49,561 nucleotides of DNA from an uncultured Lachnospiraceae bacterium. Its GTDB lineage: Bacteria > Bacillota > Clostridia > Lachnospirales > Lachnospiraceae. Below the pieces are notes generated by a model. That model made no database searches. It saw nothing but the letters and a program-made list of their open reading frames with translations, and was not told the DNA's origin. This document shows, in pieces, positions 1 to 7,917 of the stretch (its first letter is position 1; each line of letters begins with the position of its first letter). Made by a program: the position numbers and the translations under genes. The DNA lies in contig CAJUDQ010000023.1 of NCBI GenBank assembly GCA_910585215.1, positions 1-49,561 on the forward strand, in the 5' to 3' direction.

Positions 1-54
1 TTGAGTATATTTATCCATATATTTTCATATTTTTAATTACTTAACAACTCCTCC
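1..54. repeat. 54-bp dispersed repeat, copy 1
   Basis: This stretch is nearly identical (two or three differences) to 6699-6752, which lies just upstream of the tnpB relic on the minus strand. Similarity stops sharply after the shared CTCC. The second copy abuts an IS200/IS605 relic in the same orientation, so this one may be the outer end of a related element lying beyond the left edge of the window. That part is inference; no transposase is visible here. Confidence 0.6.
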
Positions 55-130
55 TTTTTGTTTTATTCATATTATCAAATAAATCTCTCAAATTTATCAC
101 AAAAGAACAAAATCTATTCTCTGAAACACT

Positions 131-1168
131 TTATTCTGAAACTGTTTTATATTCCGGCAGAAATATGGAAATGATAAGTCCCTTCCTTTTTCTTTTTGCC
201 TTTAAAAACCCTCCGTGTTGCTTTATAATTTCTCTTGTTATAAATAATCCCATTCCATATCCGTTCTGGTTTGATATCCTGTTTCCACGATAATAGATTT
301 GAAAAATTTTATTTTCTTCCCCGGCATCAATTCCAATGCCATTATCTTCTATACAAATTTCCGAAAACATCTCATTGCTTCGCAATATTACTAAAATATA
401 AGACGATTCAGAAGAATATTTAATACTGTTATCAAGCAGATTGCAAACCGCTTCACAAATCCAATGCGGGTCATGATAAACTGTTTTTTCCTGTGTTATT
501 TTTCCTTGTGTTATCTTTCCTTGTGTTATTTCTTCTTTGAGTTCAATTAATATATTCTTTTCTTGAGCTTTTTTATATACCTGAAAAATTGCTTTTGCAA
601 CTGTCTCTTTCAGATTTTTGGATGTTTTGTGAATTTGAATAATATGATTTTCCATACGTGCGGCGAGAATAAAATTTTCTACTAAAAATCTGATTTTTTC
701 TTCTGAGGTCTTTACAGCGTCCAAATAAAAGTTTAATTCTTCTTTTGTTATCTCTTTCTCTTCCAGTAACGCAAAATATGTTTCCATATTTGCAAGAGGA
801 GTACGAAGCTGATGTGCAATTTCTGCCAGAAGCTGTTTCATGTTTTCCTGTTCTTTTTCCAGTTCCGCTTGATATCCAAGGTTTATTTCGTTGATTCTGT
901 GTATCTGAAAAAGGATTCTGTCTTCCAATAAATCTGTATAATCTGGATGACAAGACAGTTTCTTTTTTTGTAATACCATTTCAAGAACCTCTGAAATTTT
1001 TTTCAGCTCTTTTCTATATTCTCTGTTTATCTTTGTATACAGATATGCGTTTCCCAAAGTGAGAAACAGAAAAATGGAAAGAAATAGCCATTCTTTTGCA
1101 TATAGCAGCAATATTCCAAGAAAACTGCAGCCAAACAACAATATCCCGTATAATCGTATTTTATTCAT
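131..1168 (-). CDS. Sensor histidine kinase with minimal sensor region
   Basis: This is a membrane histidine kinase (345 aa), partner of the response regulator just upstream. Two adjacent hydrophobic segments fill about residues 5-42 with almost no extracytoplasmic loop. A short linker and the dimerisation helix follow, with H119 in AEIAHQLRTP. The HATPase domain shows the N box (NLLDNSIKYS), the G1 box (EDNGIGI) and a GYGMGLFIT segment. The lack of a sensor domain resembles intramembrane-sensing kinases that respond to envelope stress or antibiotics, but no ABC transporter is adjacent. It starts 5 bp after the regulator's stop, so the two are co-transcribed. Residues 214-228 are three tandem copies of a five-residue unit (ITQGK, ITQGK, ITQEK) between the dimerisation and ATPase domains. 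The function is sure; the signal is unknown. Confidence 0.93.
   Translation of the reverse strand: MNKIRLYGILLFGCSFLGILLLYAKEWLFLSIFLFLTLGNAYLYTKINREYRKELKKISEVLEMVLQKKKLSCHPDYTDLLEDRILFQIHRINEINLGYQAELEKEQENMKQLLAEIAHQLRTPLANMETYFALLEEKEITKEELNFYLDAVKTSEEKIRFLVENFILAARMENHIIQIHKTSKNLKETVAKAIFQVYKKAQEKNILIELKEEITQGKITQGKITQEKTVYHDPHWICEAVCNLLDNSIKYSSESSYILVILRSNEMFSEICIEDNGIGIDAGEENKIFQIYYRGNRISNQNGYGMGLFITREIIKQHGGFLKAKRKRKGLIISIFLPEYKTVSE
492..536. repeat. 15-bp tandem repeat (3 units) inside the kinase gene
   Basis: Three consecutive 15-bp units, nearly identical at the DNA level, encode three ITQ(G/E)K units within the kinase at 131-1168. The unit length is a multiple of three, so gain or loss of a unit keeps the reading frame. 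Confidence 0.85.
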
Positions 1169-1173
1169 AAGCT

Positions 1174-1842
1174 TCAGTCTCCAAAGGTATACCCTATTCC
1201 AAAAATATTTTTGATATAAACTGGGTGTTTAATATCCTTTTCTATTTTCTTTCTTAATCTGTTAATTACAACTGCTATGGCATGCTCTTCTACATAATTC
1301 CCTTCAATATCCCAGATTTGCTCTAAAAGCATCTCTTTTGTTATAATTTTTCCTCTGTTTTTTGACAGTATCTCCAGTATTTTCCATTCTTTTGATGTAA
1401 GTTTCATTTCATTGTTTTGTATCCATACTCTTCTTTTCTCAAAATCAATTTTAATTTCCTGATAAATAAGAACTCTTTCAGAATCACTTTTTCGTTTTAA
1501 TATAACTTCTAATTTCTTTAACAATATTTTTGGAGAAACAGGTTTTGTCACATATTCCTCACACCCTGCTTCATATCCACCTATAATATCCCTCTCCTCG
1601 TCTCTTGCAGTGAGAAAAATAACAGGTATTTTTCTGTTTTGCAGCACATTTTTACAGAAATCTATGCCGGAACCGTCTGGCAATCCGATATCCACAATCA
1701 TAATATCCGGTTCATTTCTTATCATCTGTCTCGCTTCTTTGCAATTAAATGCCTGAAATACAAGATACTGGATTTTTTCAAAATAGATTTTCAGTGCAGT
1801 ATTCAGTTGAATATCATCTTCTATAATTAATAATTTTACCAT
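1174..1842 (-). CDS. OmpR/PhoB-family response regulator
   Basis: This is a DNA-binding response regulator of 222 aa, the usual length for the family. The N-terminal receiver domain has the acidic pair at 9-10, phospho-acceptor D51 (MIVDIGLPD), the conserved Thr (FLTARD) and Lys (VTKP). The C-terminal winged helix (about residues 125-220) ends in the typical VYIKNIFGIGYTF segment. It is the first gene of the pair with the kinase downstream. The start is set by a strong Shine-Dalgarno (GGAGG, 5 nt before ATG). A TATAAT box on the minus strand at 1878-1883 lies a plausible distance upstream, though no good -35 is visible. Targets are not evident. Confidence 0.94.
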   Translation of the reverse strand: MVKLLIIEDDIQLNTALKIYFEKIQYLVFQAFNCKEARQMIRNEPDIMIVDIGLPDGSGIDFCKNVLQNRKIPVIFLTARDEERDIIGGYEAGCEEYVTKPVSPKILLKKLEVILKRKSDSERVLIYQEIKIDFEKRRVWIQNNEMKLTSKEWKILEILSKNRGKIITKEMLLEQIWDIEGNYVEEHAIAVVINRLRKKIEKDIKHPVYIKNIFGIGYTFGD

Positions 1843-2051
1843 GCTTTCCTCCGGTTTATTTTTTGTTGTCTACCCTTATTATACATCAAAAAACATCTTC
1901 TGAATGATTTTGTTTATTAAATTTTTTGTTATGACAAAAGATGCATAATCAATCTTTGATTACATATACTGTCTGAAAGATGATTTGTGTAAAAAATAAA
2001 AAGTTTTATTTTAATTTGTACTTAGACAGCGAGAAAGGAATGGGTGATTTT

Positions 2052-2549
2052 ATGAAAAAATGGAAAGCTTATACAATTGTTGGAATAATTTTTGTTTTAA
2101 TAACCGGAACTTTGGCTCATTTTTTATATGACTGGTCAGGAAAAAATAATATTATCGGACTTTTTACACCAGTCAATGAATCTGTCTGGGAACATATGAA
2201 ATTACTATTTTTTCCAATGTTAATATATTCACTGATAATGATTTTTAAATTCAAAGAAAACTGTCCATGTATTACTTCTTCACTTTGTTTTGGAATTTTA
2301 ATCGGAACGTTGCTGATTCCTGTATTTTTTTATATTTATACTTATATACTGGGTAAAAATGTATTTATTCTGGATATTGGTACATTTATTTTAAGTGTTA
2401 TAATTGCATTTTTGATTTCTTATAAATTTACACAGTCCTGTATATTAAAACCTTATACTTTTTTATTATGCATCTTGACAGGCATTGTTTTTATTTGCTT
2501 TTTAGTATTTACCAATTATCCTCCAGATAATATGATATTTAAGGAATAG
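2052..2549 (+). CDS. DUF6512-like integral membrane protein
   Basis: This is a small integral membrane protein of about 165 aa with five or so hydrophobic helices and no catalytic motif. The segment FTPVNESVWEHMKLLFFP near residue 40 is typical of the family I know as DUF6512, which has no assigned function. I chose the ATG at 2052 because GGTGAT lies just ahead of it and the protein then begins directly with a Lys-rich start followed by the first membrane helix. An upstream start at 1980 would add an unlikely hydrophilic stretch. It is transcribed divergently from the two-component pair to its left. Role unknown. Confidence 0.75.
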   Translation: MKKWKAYTIVGIIFVLITGTLAHFLYDWSGKNNIIGLFTPVNESVWEHMKLLFFPMLIYSLIMIFKFKENCPCITSSLCFGILIGTLLIPVFFYIYTYILGKNVFILDIGTFILSVIIAFLISYKFTQSCILKPYTFLLCILTGIVFICFLVFTNYPPDNMIFKE

Positions 2550-2681
2550 AATTAAAAACAGTTTCGTATCTATTGCTTGTTTATTTTTGGATATATTAAG
2601 ATTTTTACAACCTTGGAAGACCGTATGATTTTTTAAATTTTCTTACCTCTGATAAACTTATACTGGGAGCTGCCCAAGAAA

Positions 2682-2714
2682 AAAGCATTTGGATTTTATA
2701 TTTCCAAATGCTTT
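2682..2714 (-). terminator. Rho-independent terminator after the Fic gene
   Basis: A 12-bp perfect inverted repeat (AAAGCATTTGGA / TCCAAATGCTTT) with a 9-nt loop is followed on the minus strand by a run of T. It lies downstream of the Fic gene, which ends at 2827. On the plus strand it may also help end the transcript from 2052-2549, although no T-run follows on that side. Confidence 0.8.
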
Positions 2715-2826
2715 CATTCTATCAATATCTATTTCGATTAAAACCACAGGATTATGCCTCCTGTAAAGTATTTATCTTCGTTGCTTCCTATAACCAAAAG
2801 AAATTACTGTTTAAAAAAATAAATAT

Positions 2827-3495
2827 CTAAAATTTCATTCCATCGATACAATTATCATATAAAAATTGTTTGATTTCAGTTTTATCATTTGTTTCATAAT
2901 ATAATACCAATAATTTATAAAATTCTTTTATATCTTTCTGCGCAACAGATATAATTCCCTGCCCATTCTCAATCATTATTTTATTGCCAATAAGCATAGC
3001 AATTCGTTTGTTTCCATCATAAAATAATTGTAACCGCATTAAATATAATGTTATCTCTAATGCTTTTTCTAATGAAGATATTTGACTGTTTGATATTTTA
3101 AAAATTTCACGACTGACTTTTTCTTCATCCGGCATTTCAGGAATCCACTCTGTACCACCTATTCTTACTTCTTCACGTCTGAGCATACCAGCATTTATTA
3201 TTGTATATTTCCCTAATAACATATGAATTTTCTTTATAAAGGTTAAACTAATTTCTTCATTAATATGTTGAATCAAAAATTCCCATGCATGTTTTAAATC
3301 ATTTATCGCATTAATATCTTCTATGGTATATCCAGATACAGCCATTCCATTATAAATTGCTTGAGTATCTGGATATGTTACACCAATACCTTCAAGATTA
3401 GCACTTTTCCATATATAATCTACAATGTTTCTTTTTGCAAGAAAAATATTTTCTTTTTGTGTCATATTATATTTGGATTTGATTTTTTGCTCCAT
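2827..3495 (-). CDS. Fic-domain protein with degenerate active-site motif
   Basis: This is a Fic-fold protein of 222 aa. Fic enzymes usually transfer AMP or another nucleotide moiety to a target hydroxyl using the motif HxFx(D/E)GN(G/K)R. Here the motif reads QLFYDGNKR at residues 156-164: the catalytic His is replaced by Q156, while the anion-binding D-G-N-K-R part is intact. At residues 31-36 the protein has SANLEG, which fits the inhibitory (S/T)xxxE(G/N) helix of autoinhibited Fic proteins. It therefore keeps the inhibitory and nucleotide-binding elements but lacks the base, and may be inactive, regulatory or use different chemistry. No antitoxin gene is adjacent. Repeats in its promoter region (3568-3638) suggest tight regulation. 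Confidence 0.85.
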   Translation of the reverse strand: MEQKIKSKYNMTQKENIFLAKRNIVDYIWKSANLEGIGVTYPDTQAIYNGMAVSGYTIEDINAINDLKHAWEFLIQHINEEISLTFIKKIHMLLGKYTIINAGMLRREEVRIGGTEWIPEMPDEEKVSREIFKISNSQISSLEKALEITLYLMRLQLFYDGNKRIAMLIGNKIMIENGQGIISVAQKDIKEFYKLLVLYYETNDKTEIKQFLYDNCIDGMKF

Positions 3496-3567
3496 ACAAT
3501 AACCCTTTCATTCCCCATTTTTTATTTAAAGAAAAAATGGGGAATACTAAATAAATTATAAATAACA

Positions 3568-3638
3568 AATAGATTGTGCACCTATAATGTATCTATATAC
3601 TTTTTTATTAAAAGTACACAAACGGTACACAATCTATT
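3568..3638. promoter_or_regulatory. Inverted and direct repeats upstream of the Fic gene
   Basis: Two 15-bp arms at 3568-3582 and 3624-3638 form an inverted repeat with one mismatch. The right side also holds a direct repeat of GTACACAA at 3614-3621 and 3625-3632, 11 bp apart, so the same octamer occurs about three times. The region lies between the GGGtGRT gene end and the Fic start, 70-140 bp upstream of Fic. This fits an operator bound on one face of the helix. The large loop and lack of a T-run argue against a terminator. Confidence 0.5.
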
Positions 3639-3687
3639 CATGATTATTATAGTTGTTTCCTTTTTAATTTTTTAAAATCGCTAGTTC

Positions 3688-4698
3688 CTAAAACTTACCA
3701 GCATTAGCGGCTTCCTCAATCGCCACTGCTACGGCTACTGTACATCCAACCATTGGATTGTTACCCATTCCAATCAGTCCCATCATTTCTACATGAGCTG
3801 GCACAGAGGAAGAACCTGCAAATTGTGCATCGCTGTGCATACGTCCCATGGTATCTGTCATACCATAAGAAGCCGGTCCTGCTGCCATATTATCTGGATG
3901 AAGGGTACGACCCGTACCACCGCCGGATGCTACTGAGAAATACTTCTTTCCAGCTTCATTTCTTTCCTTCTTATAAGTACCAGCTACCGGATGCTGAAAT
4001 CTGGTAGGATTTGTAGAATTACCTGTAATTGAAATATCCACATTCTCCTTCCACATAATTGCAACACCTTCTGTAACATCATTTGCTCCATAGCAGTTTA
4101 CTTTGGAACGAAGACCATCTGAATAGGACTTCTTAAATACCTCTTCTACCTTTCCGGTTGAATAGTCCATTTTTGTTTCAACATATGTAAATCCGTTGAT
4201 TCTGGAAATAATCTGTGCTGCATCTTTTCCAAGACCATTTAAAATAACTCGAAGCGGTTTCTGACGAACCTTGTTTGCCTTTTCAGCAATACCGATTGCA
4301 CCTTCTGCTGCTGCAAAAGATTCATGACCAGCAAGAAAAGCAAAACACTCTGTTTCCTCTTCCAATAACATCTTGCCAAGATTTCCATGTCCAAGACCAA
4401 CCTTTCTCTGGTCAGCAACAGAACCCGGAATACAGAAAGCCTGAAGTCCTTCTCCAATAGCAGCTGCTGCATCTGCAGCCTTTCTACAACCCTTCTTGAT
4501 TGCAATAGCTGCGCCTACAGTATAAGCCCAACATGCATTTTCAAAACAAATCGGCTGGATACCTTTTACCTGATTGTATACATCCAATCCAGCATCTTTT
4601 GTAATTTTTTCAGCTTCTTCAATTGATGGAATGTCATAGCTGTTTAACACTGAATTGATTTTGTCTATTCTTCTTTCATATGATTCAAATAATGCCAT
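3688..4698 (-). CDS. GGGtGRT protein
   Basis: This 336-aa soluble protein belongs to the family named for its Gly-rich signature, seen here as SVASGGGTGRTLHPDN near residue 255. A second Gly-rich stretch ends the protein (GLIGMGNNPMVGCTVAVAVA). The biochemical role is unknown to me. In Clostridia the family travels with a NifU-like scaffold gene, as here, where it follows 15 bp after that gene's stop. The pairing suggests a role in metal or Fe-S cofactor handling, but this is guilt by association. An AGGAGG ribosome site fixes the start. Base composition is more even than in the AT-rich genes around it, consistent with a core, well-expressed gene. Confidence 0.88.
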   Translation of the reverse strand: MALFESYERRIDKINSVLNSYDIPSIEEAEKITKDAGLDVYNQVKGIQPICFENACWAYTVGAAIAIKKGCRKAADAAAAIGEGLQAFCIPGSVADQRKVGLGHGNLGKMLLEEETECFAFLAGHESFAAAEGAIGIAEKANKVRQKPLRVILNGLGKDAAQIISRINGFTYVETKMDYSTGKVEEVFKKSYSDGLRSKVNCYGANDVTEGVAIMWKENVDISITGNSTNPTRFQHPVAGTYKKERNEAGKKYFSVASGGGTGRTLHPDNMAAGPASYGMTDTMGRMHSDAQFAGSSSVPAHVEMMGLIGMGNNPMVGCTVAVAVAIEEAANAGKF

Positions 4699-4713
4699 TT
4701 GCCTGTCCTCCTA

Positions 4714-5406
4714 TTACTCTGCTCTTGGGTCGATGATTTTCACTGCATCTGCAACTCTGCCATACTGACCTTTTGCTTTTTCCCAAGCTGTATTTGGATC
4801 GTCACCCTTTTTAATAAAGTCTGTCATCTTTCCAAGACTTACAAACTGATAACCGATAATTTCATCGTCAGCATCAAGAGCAATGCCAGTTACATAGCCT
4901 TCTGCCATTTCAAGATAACGAGGACCCTTCTTGAATGTACCATACATAGTACCTACCTGTGAACGAAGTCCCTTTCCGAGGTCTTCAAGTCCTGCACCTA
5001 CTGGAAGGCCGTCCTCTGAAAAAGCACTCTGGGTACGTCCATAAACAATCTGTAAAAACAGTTCTCTCATGGCTGTATTAATTGCATCACATACAAGGTC
5101 TGTATTTAATGCTTCCATAACAGTTAATCCTGGCAGTAATTCTGCTGCCATTGCTGCTGAATGTGTCATACCAGAACATCCGATAGTTTCTACCAGAGCT
5201 TCCTGAATAATTCCTTCCTTTACATTCAAAGTCAGCTTACAGGCACCCTGCTGTGGAGCACACCAGCCTATACCATGTGTCAGACCTGAAATATCCTTTA
5301 CTTCTTTGTTTTGAACCCACTTTCCTTCTGTCGGAACCGGAGCTGCGCCATGATGAACGCCCTGTGCCACTGGACACATTTTTTCTACTTCCTGTGAATA
5401 AATCAT
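4714..5406 (-). CDS. NifU/IscU-like Fe-S cluster assembly scaffold protein
   Basis: This is a cytoplasmic protein of about 230 aa with a NifU_N-like fold, first gene of the pair with the GGGtGRT protein. Conserved Cys residues typical of scaffolds are visible: the C in EKMCPVAQG near the start, GWCAPQQGACKL, and ETIGCSGMTHSAA. I place the start at the ATG at 5406 (MIYSQEVEK), which has AAAGGAG 7 nt upstream. The longer frame from 5454 adds a basic stretch without a ribosome site. The likely role is transient Fe-S cluster assembly or delivery to the partner. Substrate and partner are inferred from the family. Confidence 0.85.
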   Translation of the reverse strand: MIYSQEVEKMCPVAQGVHHGAAPVPTEGKWVQNKEVKDISGLTHGIGWCAPQQGACKLTLNVKEGIIQEALVETIGCSGMTHSAAMAAELLPGLTVMEALNTDLVCDAINTAMRELFLQIVYGRTQSAFSEDGLPVGAGLEDLGKGLRSQVGTMYGTFKKGPRYLEMAEGYVTGIALDADDEIIGYQFVSLGKMTDFIKKGDDPNTAWEKAKGQYGRVADAVKIIDPRAE

Positions 5407-5505
5407 TTTAATCTCCTTTCGAATTATGAAAAATCTTTCAAAGATTTTCCTCACTTCTTTTATTTTCTCACAAAATGAAAAAATAGTCTACAATTTTTTC
5501 CAAAT

Positions 5506-5527
5506 TTTTTTGAAAATTTTCAAAAAA
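5506..5527. repeat. 22-bp perfect AT-rich palindrome
   Basis: Six T, then GAAAATTTTC, then six A form a perfect palindrome about 100 bp upstream of the Fe-S scaffold start. It could be an operator or simply low-complexity AT sequence; nothing else decides. Confidence 0.4.
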
Positions 5528-5639
5528 CATAACTAATATATCAATTTGCTTTCTATCACTTTATATTTTTACCTTTACTATGTTGATTTTCTGCTCTGCC
5601 ATGATTTTCTGATTTTATTTTAATTACTTTTATGTTCAG

Positions 5640-6221
5640 CTATCTTACCTGATTTCCACAATGGGGACAGATTTTTTCTCCCGCTTCCACTGCTGCTCCG
5701 CAATTCAGGCAGATTGTTCCATTATCCTCTTTGTCATATCCTCTATTAAAAGTATATCCTTCTGTCTGTGTACTCTCTTTAGTTTGTCTGGCTTCCTCAT
5801 ATCGTTTTTCCCAATCATTTGTCCAGATAGTTTCCTCTTTTTTCTTTCTGTCATCCTGATGCGGATATGGATTGTTTTTACTGATTGCACTATATTTCTT
5901 AAATGTAGTCACTGTCATTGCAACTGCAAGTATAATCATTCCATAAATTCCAAGAAGTCCCAGCCACATAAAATGAGGGGACAAACCTACTGATTTTGCC
6001 ATTGACCTGCAAATTACAATAAATACCCCACCCATTCCTAAAAATCCGAAAAATGTATATTTCTTTGAAAGTTTAGATGATTTTGCTATACAAAAACACA
6101 AAACAAGGCTGACAAGAATCATTCCCGCCATATAAATCCACAGAATTTTCAAAACAGCGGGGTCTTCTAGCATTTTCATAATCTGCTCATAATATTCTTC
6201 TGAATATAAGCTGTTTGACAT
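5640..6221 (-). CDS. Membrane protein with C-terminal zinc ribbon
   Basis: This 193-aa protein has three hydrophobic helices between about residues 22 and 106, a charged Glu/Lys-rich cytoplasmic stretch, and a C-terminal zinc ribbon with two CxxC knuckles (CLNCG and CPHCG) ending at the last residues. Such membrane zinc-ribbon proteins are common in Firmicutes and have no fixed function. The gene stands alone, downstream of the tnpB relic and reading in the same direction. AGGTAGA precedes the ATG. I cannot assign a role. Confidence 0.8.
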   Translation of the reverse strand: MSNSLYSEEYYEQIMKMLEDPAVLKILWIYMAGMILVSLVLCFCIAKSSKLSKKYTFFGFLGMGGVFIVICRSMAKSVGLSPHFMWLGLLGIYGMIILAVAMTVTTFKKYSAISKNNPYPHQDDRKKKEETIWTNDWEKRYEEARQTKESTQTEGYTFNRGYDKEDNGTICLNCGAAVEAGEKICPHCGNQVR

Positions 6222-6241
6222 TAATATTTCTACCTGCTACT

Positions 6242-6625
6242 CAAAATATGGGCAAATATATCCATATCGAGATTTTGAAAGTTTTCACAAACTTCACAAT
6301 CTTATTTATACATTTGTTGATATAATCAGTACGAATATTTTCGATTCTTTGATGAAGTCTTTGTACCTTTAAAACCTGTTTCTGGATATTTTGTCGAGCA
6401 GCTTCTCCTTTCTTTCCTTCACGCTTTTTTAAGCTTTCGTATTTCCTCGAAAGCCTGCGCTGTTCTCTTTTTAACTTTTTTCTAATTTTCTGATTTTCTT
6501 TGTTTGACTGATTTGCTGCTTGCCTGTTTTATCCACAGATATTCTGGATGTTCTTTGAGATATACATGATTCAGCCATTTTGAAAAATCTATCCTGACAC
6601 AAACTGTTTTTCTTTTTCGTAATGA
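6242..6625 (-). pseudogene. Decayed IS200/IS605-family tnpB (OrfB) fragment
   Basis: Two stretches of minus-strand translation match the TnpB pattern. About 6547-6625 gives the N-terminal FSKWLNHVYLKEHPEYLWIK region followed by SSKSVKQ. About 6270-6500 gives the coiled basic region LKREQRRLSRKYESLKKR and the QNIQKQVLKVQRLHQR / NIRTDYINK segment. The two parts are in different frames, with a stop between them and many residues missing from the middle. The RuvC catalytic part is gone: similarity ends at IVKFVKTFK and a stop follows. It is therefore a dead remnant of a transposon RNA-guided nuclease gene. Confidence 0.85.
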
Positions 6626-6698
6626 TGATATATTTTTGTCTATATTTTTAGACAGGCTGAAACAGGGTGGCAGCTTTGCTGCTATAATAGGTCTACTT

Positions 6699-6752
6699 TT
6701 TAGTATATTTATCTATATATTTTCATATTTTTAATTACTTAACAACTCCTCC
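6699..6752. repeat. 54-bp dispersed repeat, copy 2
   Basis: This is the second copy of the repeat at 1-54. It lies on the 5' side of the minus-strand tnpB relic, about 75 bp before the recognisable coding part. A short hairpin sequence (GGCAGC-TTT-GCTGCT) sits between them near 6669-6683. It may be the left end of the insertion element. Confidence 0.6.
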
Positions 6753-6909
6753 ATATTTCCTTGCATAATCCTCTTTATCTAATCAGTCTTTATTGAATCC
6801 TTCCTTAATCTGATTGCATTTCACAGTGAAAAATACTGCTTGAAATGAAACAATTTTATTTTACTACAAAAATCAAAAATTAACAATATACTTTTTCTGA
6901 TGATTATGT

Positions 6910-7017
6910 TATAATTTATTCTCAGAGAGGCATGCTAAATCGCCAAAAGCAAAAAATCTAGGAAAGGAAAAGCTGTTTAGATGAAACCCCATAAAACACA
7001 GATAAGGTGATTATGGG
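6910..7017 (+). promoter_or_regulatory. Extended -10 promoter and structured leader upstream of the HTH-like gene
   Basis: TGT-TATAAT at 6907-6915 is a good extended -10. Transcription from it would give a leader of nearly 350 nt before the gene at 7270. The leader contains ATCTA/TAGAT (6956-6982) and a perfect 7-bp stem CCCATAA/TTATGGG (6988-7017) in a purine-rich setting. I compared it by eye with c-di-GMP, c-di-AMP, lysine and SAM riboswitch consensus cores and did not find a match, so it stays unclassified. The remainder, 7018-7126, shows nothing clear. Confidence 0.35.
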
Positions 7018-7126
7018 CATATACCGATGTCTTATCTTATTAAATTTGAATTTTATCAACTCAATTCTATCAAACTTGACGGATAATACTGGTCGGGAAT
7101 TTATGGCTGTGGAGTGTATATCATAT

Positions 7127-7182
7127 ACAATGTATGATTCACAATGTATGATTCACAATGTATAAGGAACAATGTATGATAC
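7127..7182. repeat. Four 14-bp tandem repeats (iteron-like)
   Basis: Four adjacent 14-bp units begin with ACAATGTAT (7127, 7141, 7155, 7169). The first two are identical and the others differ at three or so positions. A fifth unit is truncated after ACAATG. They lie 90-140 bp before the HTH-like gene at 7270 and could be operator sites, with roughly 1.3 helical turns per unit. Confidence 0.85.
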
Positions 7183-7269
7183 ACAATGAAACAGCAAGAA
7201 CAAATCGCGAGATTGTTTCAAATCATCTAACATATACATGCATGTATTTGTTTTTAGTAGCAGATACTT

Positions 7270-7800
7270 ATGTTTGGAAAAACCAAGAAAAAATCACAAA
7301 AACAGTTAGACGAATTATGTTATGAAGTGGATATTTTTATTCAGGTACACTTCGTACGTGAACGCGGCAATGAACGTTATAAATTTAATACTCTTATTTT
7401 AAAGGATGACCCGAAACGTCAGGAACTTCAGGAATTTCTTGCACAGAACAGCAATCCCGAAAAATTTTCAGATTTATGTATATTGTTCCTGCAAAAAAGC
7501 GGAAAAGATGAGGTGACCGTCTGTGACAGGGCACATCTTGACAAAGGCTATTTTTCAAATATACGAAATTCAGATTCCTTTCTTCCTTCCAAAAGTGAAG
7601 CCGTCGCTCTTTGCCTTGCAATGAAGCTGAATATCGAGGAAGCAAGAGTATTATTAAAATCTGCCGGTCATGGTTTAAGCAATTCTGAAAAATCAGACCT
7701 TGCTGTCAGATACTTTCTTGAAAATGATTTGCATAATATCGATGAATTAAACTATGTTCTTGAAAAGCTTTGTGATACGGTACTGGAAAAACTATCATAA
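7270..7800 (+). CDS. Protein with Firmicute C-terminal HTH-like domain
   Basis: This 176-aa cytoplasmic protein has a charged N-terminal part of about 75 residues that I do not recognise. Residues 75-170 follow a pattern familiar from the C-terminus of many Lachnospiraceae proteins (for example attached to macro or other domains): DRAHLDKGYFSNIRN, then SEAVALCLAMKLNIEEARVLLKSAGHGLSNSEKSDLAVRYFLE. It looks like an XRE-related helical domain in which canonical DNA binding is unproven. The ribosome site is weak. The upstream tandem repeats and long leader suggest regulated expression, possibly by the protein itself. Exact function unknown. Confidence 0.7.
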   Translation: MFGKTKKKSQKQLDELCYEVDIFIQVHFVRERGNERYKFNTLILKDDPKRQELQEFLAQNSNPEKFSDLCILFLQKSGKDEVTVCDRAHLDKGYFSNIRNSDSFLPSKSEAVALCLAMKLNIEEARVLLKSAGHGLSNSEKSDLAVRYFLENDLHNIDELNYVLEKLCDTVLEKLS

Positions 7801-7843
7801 AATGTAATTGATTAAATTCTGAGTTTCCAGTTTCTCAATAACG

Positions 7844-7884
7844 ACAGAAGGCAGAGATGATAATTTTTCATTTCTGCCTTCTGT
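7844..7884 (+). terminator. Hairpin terminator between the HTH-like gene and asd
   Basis: A near-perfect 12-bp stem (ACAGAAGGCAGA / TCTGCCTTCTGT) with a 17-nt loop is followed by a T-rich stretch on the plus strand. It lies between two converging genes and may act in both directions, although the minus side has no T-run. Confidence 0.75.
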
Positions 7885-7917
7885 TTCTATTCTTTCATTA
7901 AAATTTGAAAGAAAATG

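Noticed and set aside
7127..7182. Possible CRISPR array
   Set aside because: Units of 14 bp are directly adjacent with no unique spacers, and no cas genes are present.
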